Source of the DNA: Benincasa hispida | Lineage: Eukaryota; Streptophyta; Magnoliopsida; Cucurbitales; Cucurbitaceae | DNA: 64,000 bases | Reading direction: 5' to 3' | NCBI RefSeq assembly: GCF_009727055.1 | Contig: NC_052351.1 | Coordinates: 3,164,471 to 3,228,470 of the forward strand | Made by a program: the position numbers and the translations under genes | In this document: positions 23,465-34,979 of the stretch, piece by piece | Position numbering within the stretch: the stretch's first letter is position 1 | Layout: each line of letters begins with the position of its first letter | Notes under the pieces: generated by a model | What the model was told of the DNA's origin: nothing | Databases searched by the model: none | Seen by the model: the letters and a program-made list of their open reading frames with translations, nothing else

Positions 23465-25900
23465 ATGATTGATGTTGTTGATGGAGTTGATTATGACCAA
23501 CCACCGTGTGGACGTTTTAGCGTAAATGTATACAGTGGAATTGTATTTGAACAATTCATTGAAATGATGGGAATGTCACTTAGTATAGATATGAGAACAA
23601 ATCAAATAAAAATAATATATAGACATCATAATCTAGCACCATCAGGATCAATAAGGTTGATGTCATTCCCTATTACGAATGAACAAGCTATGAATTTGAT
23701 GTTCTCAATTGTGATGCCACTCCCAAATTCAGTGCATTTGTATGTAAATGTACGTAGGATAGGGTTGGATATAAACTTGAATGCACCATTTAGTCCATTT
23801 GAAGATTCAACTCAATGTATCGATCCTGAATCAGAATCAGTTGCATCGCCATGTGATGATGAAGATATGATGGCTAACAATCAGTACAGAGATTTTAGAA
23901 CAGAAACAGGCGATGAATTTGAAGAGTTGGATTTTGATGGTCGTGAACATAAGTTATCTTCAGATACATTCAATGATTTGAATATGAATGTACTAGATAG
24001 CATTCGAGAACATGGCCCAATGTGTAGCCCTGTGGATGTTGACAATACCTAATTGTATAATGGGATGATTTGTCAAGACAAAGAAATGCTACAACACGCG
24101 GTCAAATGTTTTGCTATTAAATATCACACACCATTGGAATCGACACTGACGATTTGGACAATTCGGTGTAAGAAGTGGGAAGAATGTTGCAAATGGAGAC
24201 TTCATGCAATAAAGAAAAAGTCACATGGTTTGTTCGAGATCACTAAGTATGTTGAGCAACATACATGTTTTTATTCAGAACCATGTCAAAGTCATGTGCA
24301 TTGAGGATTCATCAATGATTGCACTATAGTTTTGTGATACCGAGAAAAACCATCTATCAGCATGGCACAACCGCAGTCCGACATAAAATCAAAATTTGGA
24401 TATCATGTTCCTTGCCATAGGGTGTGGGAAGGCAAAAGAAAAGCATTGGCTAAAGTGTTTGGTGACTGGGATGAGTCGTACAAATTGTTACGAGGCGATT
24501 GTATATGGTTAAGCAGACCAATCTCAGAAGCATGTAGAGTGGAGAGTGAAATAAACGACTATTGAATGTCTTGTTATCCTAACTTCTGTATTTTGAGCAT
24601 TTGGTCCTTGTATAGAAGCTTTTAATAAATGTTGGCCGATAATTTAGATAAATGGTACCCACTTGTATGGCAAATATCGAGGAATGCTACCGATTGCTAC
24701 ATTAGTTGATTCGAACGGGCATCTTCTTCCACTTACATTCATCGTTGCAGATGAGGAGTCTGCAGACTCATAGGGATAATTCCTGAAACAGTTGAGAGAA
24801 ATTGTAACACACGAAGAGATGTGTTTAATTTAGATCGACATGCTGACATTATCGCAGTAGTAATCCAGCAAATGGTTGGACGGGACCAAAATGTTACCAT
24901 CGTTTCTACTTACGACACATTGTCAGCAACTTCAATAAAAAAAAAATACAAATTTAACACATTAAAATATTATATTTATCGTACCAGGTTTCATTTTTAA
25001 ATTCGAAAGTTTAACAAAGCCATTAAAGACATAAAAGGAATAAATCGGAGCTATCAGAGTTTTTTTTTACAACATTGGTATAAAGCACTCAAGAACCTGA
25101 TAGAGGGGTCAGATACGAGTGGATGACGACAAATCTATTAGAGTGCATAAATGGCGTTCTCAAAGGTGCTCGAATGTTGCCGATAAATGCTCTTGTTCAA
25201 ATAACATTCGTCAAGTGCGTAAATTATTTTGAAAAAAGAAGGGAAGAAATAAGAGCTATTTTGGAGCATCCAAATAAATACACTCGGTAATATTATATAT
25301 ATATATATATGTGTGTGTATGTGTGTGTGTGTGTGTGTATATCACTAACAATTTATTTTAAGCATATCTATAATACTAAGTGCAGTAAAAATTCAGGTAC
25401 GCATACGAAAAAATTAATAAATGGGATGTAAGAACTAATAAACATGAAGTACAATCATACGATCGATATGAAAGTGTGTTTCATGTGAAGACTGGATGTC
25501 ACAGCTCAATGCTAAAAGAGGAAATGTTCAAATATTGAGGCTAAACGGGTCCAAGCGGTATTGTTCATGTAACACGTGGCAAGCGTTTGACATTCCACAC
25601 TCACATTTTATGGCAGTTTGGTCACATTTTAACATGAACTACGAAGATTTTATTGAAGACTACTACAAAATGTCGATGTATGTTACATGCTACTCTTCTC
25701 AATTTTGACCTAATAATATGCCCGTCTTACATGCTGACCCATCGTTGTTGAGAAAACCTGGTAGACCAAATAGTTCACGTTACCATAACGAGATGGATTG
25801 GATAGAACCAAACGCTCGACTATGATGTGGGTTTTATAATCAATTAGGTCATAACCGAAGGAAGTATCATTCGTTACTAAGACAGGCTTCAAATAGTTAG
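23465..25900 (+). pseudogene. Mutator-like (MuDR/MULE) transposase pseudogene
   Basis: Several blocks in order resemble plant MULE transposases. 23,465-24,052 is an N-terminal acidic region. 24,053-24,304 (YNGMICQDKEMLQHAVKCFA, WRLHAIKKK, FEITKYVEQHTC) is the MuDR DNA-binding domain. 24,362-24,565 has RVWEGKRKALAKVFGDWDES. About 24,660-24,840 holds a transposase-core remnant (ATLVDSNGHLLPLTFIVADE, then a stop). 25,100-25,290 continues the core (YEWMTTNLLECINGVLKGAR). 25,496-25,708 has a SWIM-like zinc finger, CSCNTWQAFDIPHSH, in which the third ligand, usually Cys, is His. A broken zinc knuckle (FYNQLGHNRRK) follows to about 25,900. Stops, frame changes and a microsatellite interrupt it. Non-functional. 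Confidence 0.85.
25293..25342. repeat. (TA)n(TG)n microsatellite
   Basis: A TA run followed by two GT runs splits the MULE coding remnant, at a position that may be an old intron. Confidence 0.9.
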
Positions 25901-26148
25901 AAATTTTATTCTTAACACTTTTTATCTTGTGAAACTATTTCAATTGTATAGATGATACTTTTATTGTATATTTATTTTTTTATTATAATTTATAAAGTTG
26001 TACATTATATTTTTTTTTAATTAAGTTGTACATATATTTTTTTAATTAAGTTGTACATTATTTAATTGAGAAATAAATATTTTTTTTCTTTTAGATCATG
26101 ACTTTAAATCCATGACCTATTTGAAAGAACACTTACTCGAGAGTACCG

Positions 26149-27150
26149 ACGAGCGGAAGCGGATCTTTCCAATTCATTGTGACAGAATTACTGTATATAC
26201 ATTCAAACATACTTTCATAATGCTAAAGGGATCAAGAAATCATACCAGATGAAGATTTATCGAGTCTGAAGCCCAACCGTCTACCTCAAGCAGTCACCGC
26301 TCAAACAGAAGGAATCGGAGAAGACAACACCACTTAGAGCCCTCAGTATTCTTGGAGTGAGAATCCAAAGTGTGGGCTTTGTTTGGATTTGGTAGAGAGA
26401 AGGAGAAAGAGCGACCGTACACAACGATCAAGCAAGTGGGAGAAGAGGTCGTCTATCGCATAGACAAGGTGCTTGATCGTTTAGGTGAAGTATACAATCA
26501 TGTAGTAAAAGTAAACAATCGTCTATACGATCATGTAGGAAAATGTAAACGATCGTGTAGGAAATGGGTGAGCGATCGTCCAAAACGACCATGTAGGAAA
26601 AACTAAGCGATCGTCTATACGATTGTTTGGTAAATACCGGGAGCTAAACGATCGCTTAGGAAAAAGGTAAACGATCGTTTAGATAATAGCGTGCGATGGT
26701 GTAATCGGTATGCGATCGCTTAGCAATATCGTATATGTAAGCGATCATGCAATCCTATCGTATAGATACTGATTTTCTAAACGATGACACTATCTTTTTC
26801 ACAATACCCGCGCACCAGAGATAAACATATTGTCTGCTATTTATAATGCACTCGTCTGTTATTTTAAATGAAGAGGCACCTTCCCATTTCCTTTTAAACC
26901 CGTCCAATTAATGTGAACTTATCACATTCATAACTTATAAATTAATATCAAATATTAATTATAATATATTTTTTCATCTACTAGATATAAATAATATTTA
27001 TATCCAATTTCCTCCAAATTAATGTATCTCATACATAAAGTTAATTATATCATATTTAATTAACTCGTTTATTATTTTTATAATTATATGTATCTCCAAT
27101 TTTAATCCAAGTTTATGTATCTCCAATTTCCTCCAAATTATTTTTATAAT
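26149..27150 (-). repeat. LTR fragment of the second LTR type, carrying a CGAT palindrome array
   Basis: CGAGCGGAAGCGGATC at the left edge matches the 13,709 LTR terminus (TGAGCGGAAGCGGATC). The AT-rich part resembles 14,220-14,600. The 13,709 LTR has no array, so the array was gained here or lost there. The right edge is indistinct. Confidence 0.6.
26421..26790. repeat. CGAT palindrome array inside an LTR
   Basis: At least fifteen CGATCG, CGATTG or CGATCA cores occur in words such as GTAAACGATCGTTTAG and CTAAGCGATCGTCTA. The wording is shared with the leader arrays at 1,842-2,480 and 50,097-50,994, but the 62-base period is not evident. Confidence 0.8.
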
Positions 27151-27525
27151 TATATCATATAAATTATTTTTATATAAATGAGATAATGGTTGTATTTATA
27201 TGAATATTTTAATTTACACTTTATTATTTTAAAATTATTTTCTATGATATTTTTTAGAGTTAAGTTAAGATGATGGTGATAAAAAATAATAACAAAGTGA
27301 GAGTAGGGTGGAATATAATGAATAATAAAATGAAAAAAGGAGGAGGTGAAATATTAAAATAATAAAATGGGGTAGGAATAATATTTTTCTGAATACTTTT
27401 AAAAAGCACAATATTTTTCTAATTTTTCTAATTTTTCCCATTTTAGTTCCTTCAAATTAAAACTACAAGATTTCCTTTAGGTGCTACAAGATTTTTTTAA
27501 ACTACAAGTTTTTTTTTTTTTTTTT

Positions 27526-28301
27526 GATTTGGTACAATTTTTTTAGAAATAGTACAAAATATTTTAGTTTATATATTATTTTATACGTGCATAATTTTAT
27601 ATATTCTTTTATATTATATTTTAAACTTAATGATGCTTAATACAAAGTTATTATAATTTTATAAATATTTTTTTGTCCACTTATTTAGAAAACAAAATTC
27701 TCTTGTTTACAAATTAAAACCGTACTATTAATAATTATACTCTCTCTTTAAACCTTACAACAAGTTTCTTGGCTAAAAAACATGTGTATTTTATTAATAT
27801 CTTAAATGTTAAATTATACAAAACATTCTTAAACTTTGTGTTTTGTGTCAAAAAAAACATTTAGATTTTCAAAAGTTTTAAAAGTACCCTTAAACTTCTA
27901 AAACTTTGTTTTTTTTTTTTTTTTTTTTGATTTGGTACAATTTTTTAGAAATAGTACAAAATATTTTAGTTTATATATTATTTTATACGTGCATAATTTT
28001 ATATATTCTTTTATATTATATTTTAAACTTAATGATGCTTAATACAAAGTTATTATAATTTTATAAATATTTTTTTGTCACTTATTTAAAAAACAAAATT
28101 CTCTTGTTTACAAATTAAATCCGTATTATTAATAATTATACTCTCTTTAAACCTTACAACAATTTTCTTGGCTAAAAAACATGTGTATTTTATATAATAT
28201 CTTAAATGTTAAATTATACAAAACACTCTTAAACTTTTGTGTTTTGTGTCAAAAAAACATTTAGATTTTCAAAAGTTTTAAAAGTACCCTTAAACTTCTA
28301 A
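27526..28301 (+). repeat. Tandem duplication, about 403 bp times two
   Basis: 27,526-27,928 and 27,929-28,301 both begin GATTTGGTACAATTTTTT after a poly-T run and end near ACCCTTAAACTTCTAAAA. The copies are nearly identical, so the event is recent or an assembly effect. The end of copy 2 forms the start of the long-TIR element. Confidence 0.85.
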
Positions 28302-29345
28302 AATGAATTAAAAAAAAAAATACTCTTATAGTTAGTTTTGGTTGGAATCCGTTAGTGTTTTATGTTAAAAATATTCCGAACTTTTAAAAGTTTCACGAAA
28401 TACCCTTAAACTTACAACAAAAAAAAAAAAAAAAAAAAAAAAAATTCAAAATTATCCTTGTTAATATATGAATAGAAATTGTTACGACCATTTTATCTTT
28501 CTATTTTTCTTTTTTTTCACTCCCCTCTTTTCTTCAATATTTTCATATTATTTTTTTTTTGTTAACTGTTTGACATTTTTTAATCTAAAATAAAAATAAA
28601 TAAAATTGTCCACTTCAATTAAGGTATACAGACTATAGTCAAAAAGAAAAAGAATAATGTAAACATCATGAGATCACAAGACTTAAATGTTTTAACAAGG
28701 GGTTGTATGTTATTAGTTGTGTATGTATTTGGCTAGTTATCGTTCTAATGTGTTTTATTTTAAGGGTAGATTTTGATTTTGGAATTTTGTGAGATTTTTT
28801 TGTTTTAACATTTTTGGTTTTTATTTTGGCTGCTGAAAAAATTGGTATAACTGGACAAATAGGAGAATAATGATGAGTATGGATGTGAAAAACAAATGAA
28901 GATATCTAAGGCCCGTTTGATAACTATTTATTTTTTTTTTATTTTTTTATTTTTGATTTGTGAAACTCAATCCTAAATCAAGTTTTTAAAAACTATTTTT
29001 TTAGTTTTCAAATTTTGGCTTAAGTTTTTATACAATTGGTAAAAAGTAAATAATAAATGAAGAAATATAGAGGTAGAAATAAAGTCCATAGTCATACTTT
29101 TAAAAACAATAACAAAAAGCCAAATGCTTACCAAATGGGCCTATATAATTTGTTTTAACTTCAAACAATTTGATCACTATACTATTTTTCAAAAAATAGT
29201 TATTTGTACAACATGGTATTAACGGTTTCTGTTCATCTAATAACAATAGGGATATTTTTGAAATTTCTTTAAAGTCTAAAGGTATTTGTCTTTTGTAAGT
29301 TCAGATGCATTTTTCCTTTGAAAAGTTTAAAATGGTAAGTTTGTT
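28195..29345. mobile_element. Long-TIR element, second copy of the 62,617-64,000 family
   Basis: The left arm (GTGTCAAAAAAACATTTAG, AAAAGTACCCTTAAAC, CGTTAGTG) and right arm (GATTTTGATTTTGGAATTTTG, TTTTTATTTTGGCTGCTGAAAA, ACGGTTTCTG, GATATTTTTGAAATTT) correspond to the arms of the element at the window end. It is interrupted by a MITE at 28,909-29,142. No coding sequence. Confidence 0.65.
28909..29142. mobile_element. MITE with AGGCCCGTTTG / CAAATGGGCCT termini
   Basis: Left end AGGCCCGTTTGATAAC and right end GCTTACCAAATGGGCCT are imperfect inverted repeats of the kind seen in hAT-like plant MITEs. Length 234 bases, non-coding. No clean target-site duplication was found. Confidence 0.75.
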
Positions 29346-29408
29346 TGTTTGTTTTTGTTTTTGTTTTGTTTTAGTCTATTTTAAAACATATAAATCCATG
29401 ATAACAGA

Positions 29409-29943
29409 TAGGGGTGTTCAAAATATTCGATGATCCGAAAAAATCGATCAACCCAATCCAACCCGTTATCAACTCATTTGGGTTGGGTTGGGTTCAAATA
29501 AATGAAAATTTTATGGGTTGGGTTGGTTCATGTGTTCACCTAATATAACTCAAACCAACCTAAATTTATTATTAACTTTGAAAAATATATTTTTTTTTGT
29601 TACTTATAACACAATTATTTAAACATACATTGATATTAATTTTATTTAATACTAATATTTTTTGAATAATTGATCCTTCAACAAAAGTAGTTTCTTTGCA
29701 AATTTTAACTATATAAATTGAAATTGAGTAGTTAATCTTAATTTAAAATACGAAAATAATTAAATTAGATTTATATATATTTACATTTTACTTCTTTTTA
29801 GAACAAAATTTTAAATAAATGATCCGATTAACCCGAACCAACTTAACCCAAATATTTCATGGTTGGGTTGAAATTTAAAATCAAAACAATTGGGTTGGAT
29901 CTAACATTTCAACCCCAAATAACTCAACCCATGAACACTTTTA
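29409..29943. mobile_element. hAT-like MITE with GGGTTGGGTT subterminal repeats
   Basis: Termini TAGGGGTGTTCA and (right end, reversed) TAAAAGTGTTCA are inverted. ATAACAGA (29,401-29,408) and ATAACATA (29,944-29,951) flank them as a 7/8 matching 8-bp target-site duplication. GGGTTGGGTT-like words lie at both ends in opposite orientation. About 535 bases, non-coding. Confidence 0.78.
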
Positions 29944-30240
29944 ATAACATAATAGGAGGAGTGAACACGTGTGAACTCGGGAAAAAATAAAATAAAATAG
30001 AAAAGACGTTTCGACTTCCAATCACCAAATATCAATGCATGGACATCAGAATGCCTATTAATTATTCTGTTGACACAACGACTCAGAGAATTCAAATTCG
30101 CAAATATCAATACCATCATTTACTGTGATTTCATGGTCAAACCCTAATCTTCATTTCAAGATTCTTCTCAGAAATGCTATTTATATATATTACACAGTCC
30201 TCCCGTTTTACTTGTTTTTACTAGTCCAATTCAAATCCTA

Positions 30241-32167
30241 ATGGAATCCACCTCCATGATTCAGAAGTAATGGCTATGATTCTGCTGAAGCTAGACGCCA
30301 TTGCAATCCTCACCACCGCTCAAAATGTCTGCTCTTTCTGGCGGAAGATCTGCGAGGATCCTCTCATGTGGCGTGTCATCGACATGCGATATTCCATTAA
30401 TAATAAACATGCTTTGGAGACAATGTGCAGGACCGCTGTTGACCGTCGTTGCGGCCAATTGGTCGACTTCAGCATTGAGTACTTTGGCACCGATGAATTG
30501 CTTCAATACATCACTACCAGGTAGCGATTCTATCTGTTCTACAGCATTACTTTAGTCTGTCGGAGTATTTTGAGGCCTTTCGCTATCTTGATCTTCATTT
30601 ATGGTTCATTTGTTCCAGCTGTATGGAAATATCAGTCTCAAATTTTGTGTACTTTAACAAATTCTAGTGTCGTTTGAAGTTCTGGCCATTGCATCTTGAT
30701 CTTGTGGATTGAATTTTATTCCGTTTTTTTTTGGTTTGAAGTTCGTGTTCAAATCTGCTTGTTCTTCGATCTTACAATTCTATTATGCGTGTAAAATATA
30801 TCAGAGATGCTCCAATTTCGTACCAAAGATCAAAGACAGTGACATTGAAGAAAAATAATCTCAACAGCTCAACGGCTAATTTTTTCTCTTCTTTAATAGA
30901 TTTCATAACAGACTCGTAATCATATATATACAGGTTACATTCAAATCATTCAGTAGTTTTTTTACATCTCTGTTTTTCTACAAGATCTATAAAGAAAGAT
31001 AAAAACTTATCCCTGTAGTCTTCAATAAAGTATCTCCTTTTCCGTGGACGTAGGCATCACCTTGCCGAACCTTGTACATGCTTGTGTTGCTCTCTTCTTC
31101 CTCTTCCTCTTTATCCATTTGCATGCTTGATTCTCTTCCTCACTGTGTACGAATTTCACAAAGAAATCAATAACTTAGAGAGAAAAAAGTTTCTGTAAAC
31201 GAGCTGAGAGAGGCAGAAAAGGTATTCTGTATACCTGAAGAGTTTTTGCTCCAAGTGCAAGTACTCTCTTCTGAGCGAGGTAGTGGAATCAACAACGTGG
31301 TGACATCTTAGCCGAACTTCGTGGCCTCAGGAGAACCATCTTAGCCGAACTTCGTGGCCTCAGGAGAACCTTGCATTCTACCAACCTCCTTCGTTCCTGA
31401 CTCCTTTTCATTTGTGCCTGAAAGACAGATTTAACCCAACAGACAGAACATGAGTAAGAGAGATTGAAGGAACTTAACTAATTTGATGTAATTCGACTTT
31501 AAACAACGAAAGCAAGAGTGGTTCATCTTTAATTGATTTTGATAATACTATTCACGACTTTGTTGTTTAATTGATTTTGATGTTACTCTCTGTATGTTCA
31601 TTTGTTGCAGTTGAAATCAACTAAGAAGACTCCGGATCGTATTTTGCTCTGACATTTCAGACAAGAGGTTGTCTGAAGCAGTTTCAAACCTTTCGTTGTT
31701 GGAGCATCTTGAAATATTGTCGATCTGTTCATCTTTTGTGGAAACTTTGAAAGCTATTGGGCAGGGTTGCCCTCTTCGGAAATCGCTGAAATTGAACAAA
31801 ATGTTTTTGGAAGAGAGGTACCTTGTGACGATGAGGCCCTTGCTATTGCTCAAACAATGCCTAAGTTGTGCATCATCTTCAAATATTGCGCAATGGCCTA
31901 ACCAACATGGGCTTGCATGCTGTTCTTCATTGTTGTCATGATTTAGAATCTCTGGACTTGCGCGGTTGTGTCTATTTAGTTTTGGCGGCCGGACAGTTGC
32001 GAAAACAATTGACTGAGAGGATAAAAAATTTGTATCTTCTTGACCGTCACAGTGATGGATTTGGATCCTTCAGTGAGTCTAGCTGTTCTAGTGATCATGA
32101 TGATCATGATGTAGATGACATCGAAGACGACGACAGCAGTGATTTGTATAAATACACAAGATGGTAG
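30241..32167 (+). pseudogene. F-box/LRR (SKIP19/FBL23-like) pseudogene, two exons
   Basis: Family members are substrate receptors of SCF ubiquitin ligases. Exon 1 (30,241-30,520) encodes the F-box part MAMILLKLDAIAILTTAQNV, then CSFWRKICEDPLMWRVIDM. The likely start, ATG 30,241 (MESTSM), is in another frame and the usual LELP start of the F-box is missing, implying a frameshifting deletion. Donor AG|GTAGCG at 30,520/521; acceptor GCAG at 31,610; intron 1,090 bases with an LTR fragment inside. Exon 2 begins with TGA where the paralogue at 57,522 has a TCA serine codon, continues with LRR sequence (RRLRIVFCSDISDKRLSEA), shifts frame near 31,815, then runs to 32,167 (LESLDLRGCVYL) with an acidic tail. 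Several independent lesions make it a pseudogene. Confidence 0.85.
30800..31440 (-). mobile_element. Copia LTR fragment within the F-box intron
   Basis: CCGTGGACGTAGGCATCACC followed by TTGCCGAACCTTGTACATG is a wording typical of a common plant copia LTR. A 33-base unit with GCCGAACTTCGTGGCC is tandemly doubled at 31,304-31,336 and 31,337-31,369. Boundaries, strand and internal domains are not firmly visible. Confidence 0.45.
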
Positions 32168-32451
32168 TAATTAACCTGGGTTGATCTTTTATGCAACTTC
32201 AGATGTTTGTAATATAATGCAGAATCAGATATGTACAAAAAATTCTATTAACTACTATTTTGTGTTTTGGGCATCTCTTGTTCAGTTATTTATTTATCAT
32301 GTTGATGTGGTAGTGATGGACTAAATGAACTCTAGTCTATGCTTTATGAATTCTCTTTCCGTTAAAAAATATATATTTATTTTAAAAATTTATAACAAAT
32401 TTTAAACCACGTGCGGAGTCATAAATGAGAATCTAAATCTTTATACTTTTT

Positions 32452-32567
32452 AGATTGTGTTTCCTTTGGGATTCATCAGATTGTGTTTCCTTCGGGATTC
32501 ACAAGATATTGTGTTTCCTTCGGGATTATTGTGTTTCCTTTGGATTCACTAGATATTGTGTTTGATT
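32452..32567 (+). repeat. Short tandem repeat, about 24-33 bp, four to five copies
   Basis: ATTGTGTTTCCTT(T/C)GGGATTCA-like units repeat with small length differences. Confidence 0.85.
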
Positions 32568-32599
32568 AACCAGAGATAGTGAGCATACTTAACTACAGT

Positions 32600-34900
32600 A
32601 GTATTTTTATACTCACCCTTACTTTTATGTTTCCGCTCATGATATTTAGATTTCTTTCCATGTTTTTCAACTTTCAATTTGATGTTTGAAACTTACTATT
32701 AAGATTTGTTTTCAGATCTATTTATTATCATTTATGATTTATGGGTACCCTATTGTCTGTTTTTAATATCTAAATTTAATGAACGTCTTTTGAGTTCAAC
32801 TTATTTATTTAGCATTTATTTCACTATAAAAGGATGTTGTTTTAAGTTTCATGCATGCATGTGTTTAGTAACGGCCTAACTTGAATCCTAGGGGGTCGGG
32901 TCATTACAATTTGTATCAGAGTCCATGTTTTGGGTTCTATAGACTGACTTACTATGTAAGTCCAGATTGTCCTTATGGCTCATGAATGGATTCCTCGTCA
33001 TCGTCAGGTACACTCCTTCATTACATGTTTTATAGAAAATGTGTTTGAAAGTCTTCACGTCTAAGCTTTATGTAATGAATGATTGTCATTGCTAGTTTAA
33101 TGTCTTGAAAGGAGTTAATATGAGATAACTATTACTTTTTGTATTATGGAAGGAACGAAGGATCACAATAAGGCCATTTGGCATTAGTTAATTCATGGAA
33201 GAACTAATAGAAACAAACATATTTTTGTGTTAATAAATATTGAAACTTTGTAGAACTATGAAGTGTTATGAACTTATAATGAGAAAGAAAGTAAAGGATA
33301 TATTTGTCTACCATCGAATAAGGTAGGCGAGTTGGGAATTCGCTGAGGAATAGTATTATGTGTTGCATTGAGGGAATAAAAATTGGTGATGCTACAAGAA
33401 ATTTTGTCACAAAGCACACATTCCTAAGTACGAGATTTAAGTTGCTTTATAAGATACGCAAGAGGCGAAGAAGAGACGGTGGTTTATTTAGAGATTACTA
33501 GATATTGAGGTCAAAACGTTTCAAGAGAAATTTTGAAAGAATTGATAGGTCATAATCAATTTAATGGTGTCAGAGTTGATGGATTGAGTAAGATTTGGTG
33601 TTTTGGTTCTTCATGTAATGCATCTAAAAGGAAGAAGAATTACTAGTTGGAACATAAAGCAATAGTATAAGGAATTCCTTACGAGACTTAAGTGAAATAA
33701 ATTGGTCAAGGAAGGTGAGGTGGTTGAGTTTATAATTGGTATAAAATGGGAGAAAATAAGTTGTTGGAATGAATTGTTGATCTCAAGGTACTTTGACTTT
33801 ATCTATGTCTTATTGCGATGAAGAGGCTTAAGTTTAGTTATCTATACTAAGATGAAGGATGAGAATTTGGAGTTTAAAGGCAATGTTAACTTGTGGAAAG
33901 TACCCTAGTAAAAGTATGAAAATTGAAGTTGAATTGTAGGTTATAAAAGGGTTGGAAATGATCACATATTTCGGTATAGAGAGTATGTTTGACTTGGAAA
34001 TTGATAAAGAGAACCTTTAACTTATTGATCTTAACGAAGATACGTGGGAGGAAAATAAAATCATTTAATGAAGGTTTTATTATTTTGATAGGATAAAGGA
34101 AATTAATATTTTGAGGTCAAAGGTTAAGTTGGTTTGGCTTCCTAAGTTAAGAGTTCTTTGGTTGCGAGCATTTGAGATCGACTTCAATTGGTTTTCCTTA
34201 AAAAATTTGGAGATGTTATATGAAAGGAGGTATAGAACTTTATGGACAATTGAAAATTGAAATACTATTCACCTAGATCGATGAAGCAACTCGAAAGCGA
34301 GAGGATGAGGTGAGGATTAAGTATCAAAAGCTCTTCGAGATTTGAACTTTCGAGGACGCAAGTTCTAAAGGTGGGAAGAATGTAACATCCTAATTTTTTT
34401 AGGAAAATATAGGTTAATTATTTCAAATTGTTGAGTTTTAGTTTCCTAATCTTTGGAATTTGGAAACAAATTGTTACCGTTGAAGAAGTTTTATTGGTTA
34501 ATGTGGATTCTTTGAGTATGAGTTTTAAATTTATTGGAAGGGATAACTGAATTATTTGTATAAGAAATTTTGAGTTTTTGTGAAATTTGAAAAGGAAAAG
34601 AGGAAATTTTGGTTTTAAGATTTTACCTCTTTAATTTTGGAACTTGGATCCAAAATTTAAATAAATAAATAGGAAAAGATAATTGGTTTATTTGGAAGTA
34701 ATTAAATCAAGTACTTAAAAAGATTTGTAAATTTGGATTCAAGTTAATTTGGAAAGTTAGAATTTAATTTTGGGATTTAGAATTTTTGGAAAGAAGTGAT
34801 TTAAAGTTGGTGAATTTATTTTTAGGTTTATTTAATTAATTGAAGAAGAGGTGAAAGATTTGAGTTTGATATGACATATTTATTAAAGAAATGATAAATA
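32600..34900 (+). mobile_element. Decayed Ty3/gypsy element
   Basis: A partial 5' LTR ends at 32,908 (GGGTCGGGTCATTACA) before a primer-site-like TTTGTATCAGAGTCC (32,910-32,924). About 1.45 kb of degraded interior follows. Near its end, at about 34,280-34,345, the reading EATRKREDEVRIKYQKLFE matches the conserved C-terminus of gypsy integrase. A purine tract AGGTGGGAAGAA precedes a 3' LTR start TGTAACATCC at 34,381. The 3' LTR end was not found, so the right limit is approximate. Gag, protease and RT are not recognisable. Confidence 0.7.
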
Positions 34901-34979
34901 TGACATATTTAAACTTCAATGGTCTTGAAGAATGTTGATAAAAATCTATTTGTTTGTTGGTGTGCTTTACTTAAAATGT

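Noticed and set aside
29480..29540. GGGTTGGGTT run as interstitial telomere sequence
   Set aside because: It is not the TTTAGGG plant telomere repeat and is mirrored at both ends of a MITE.
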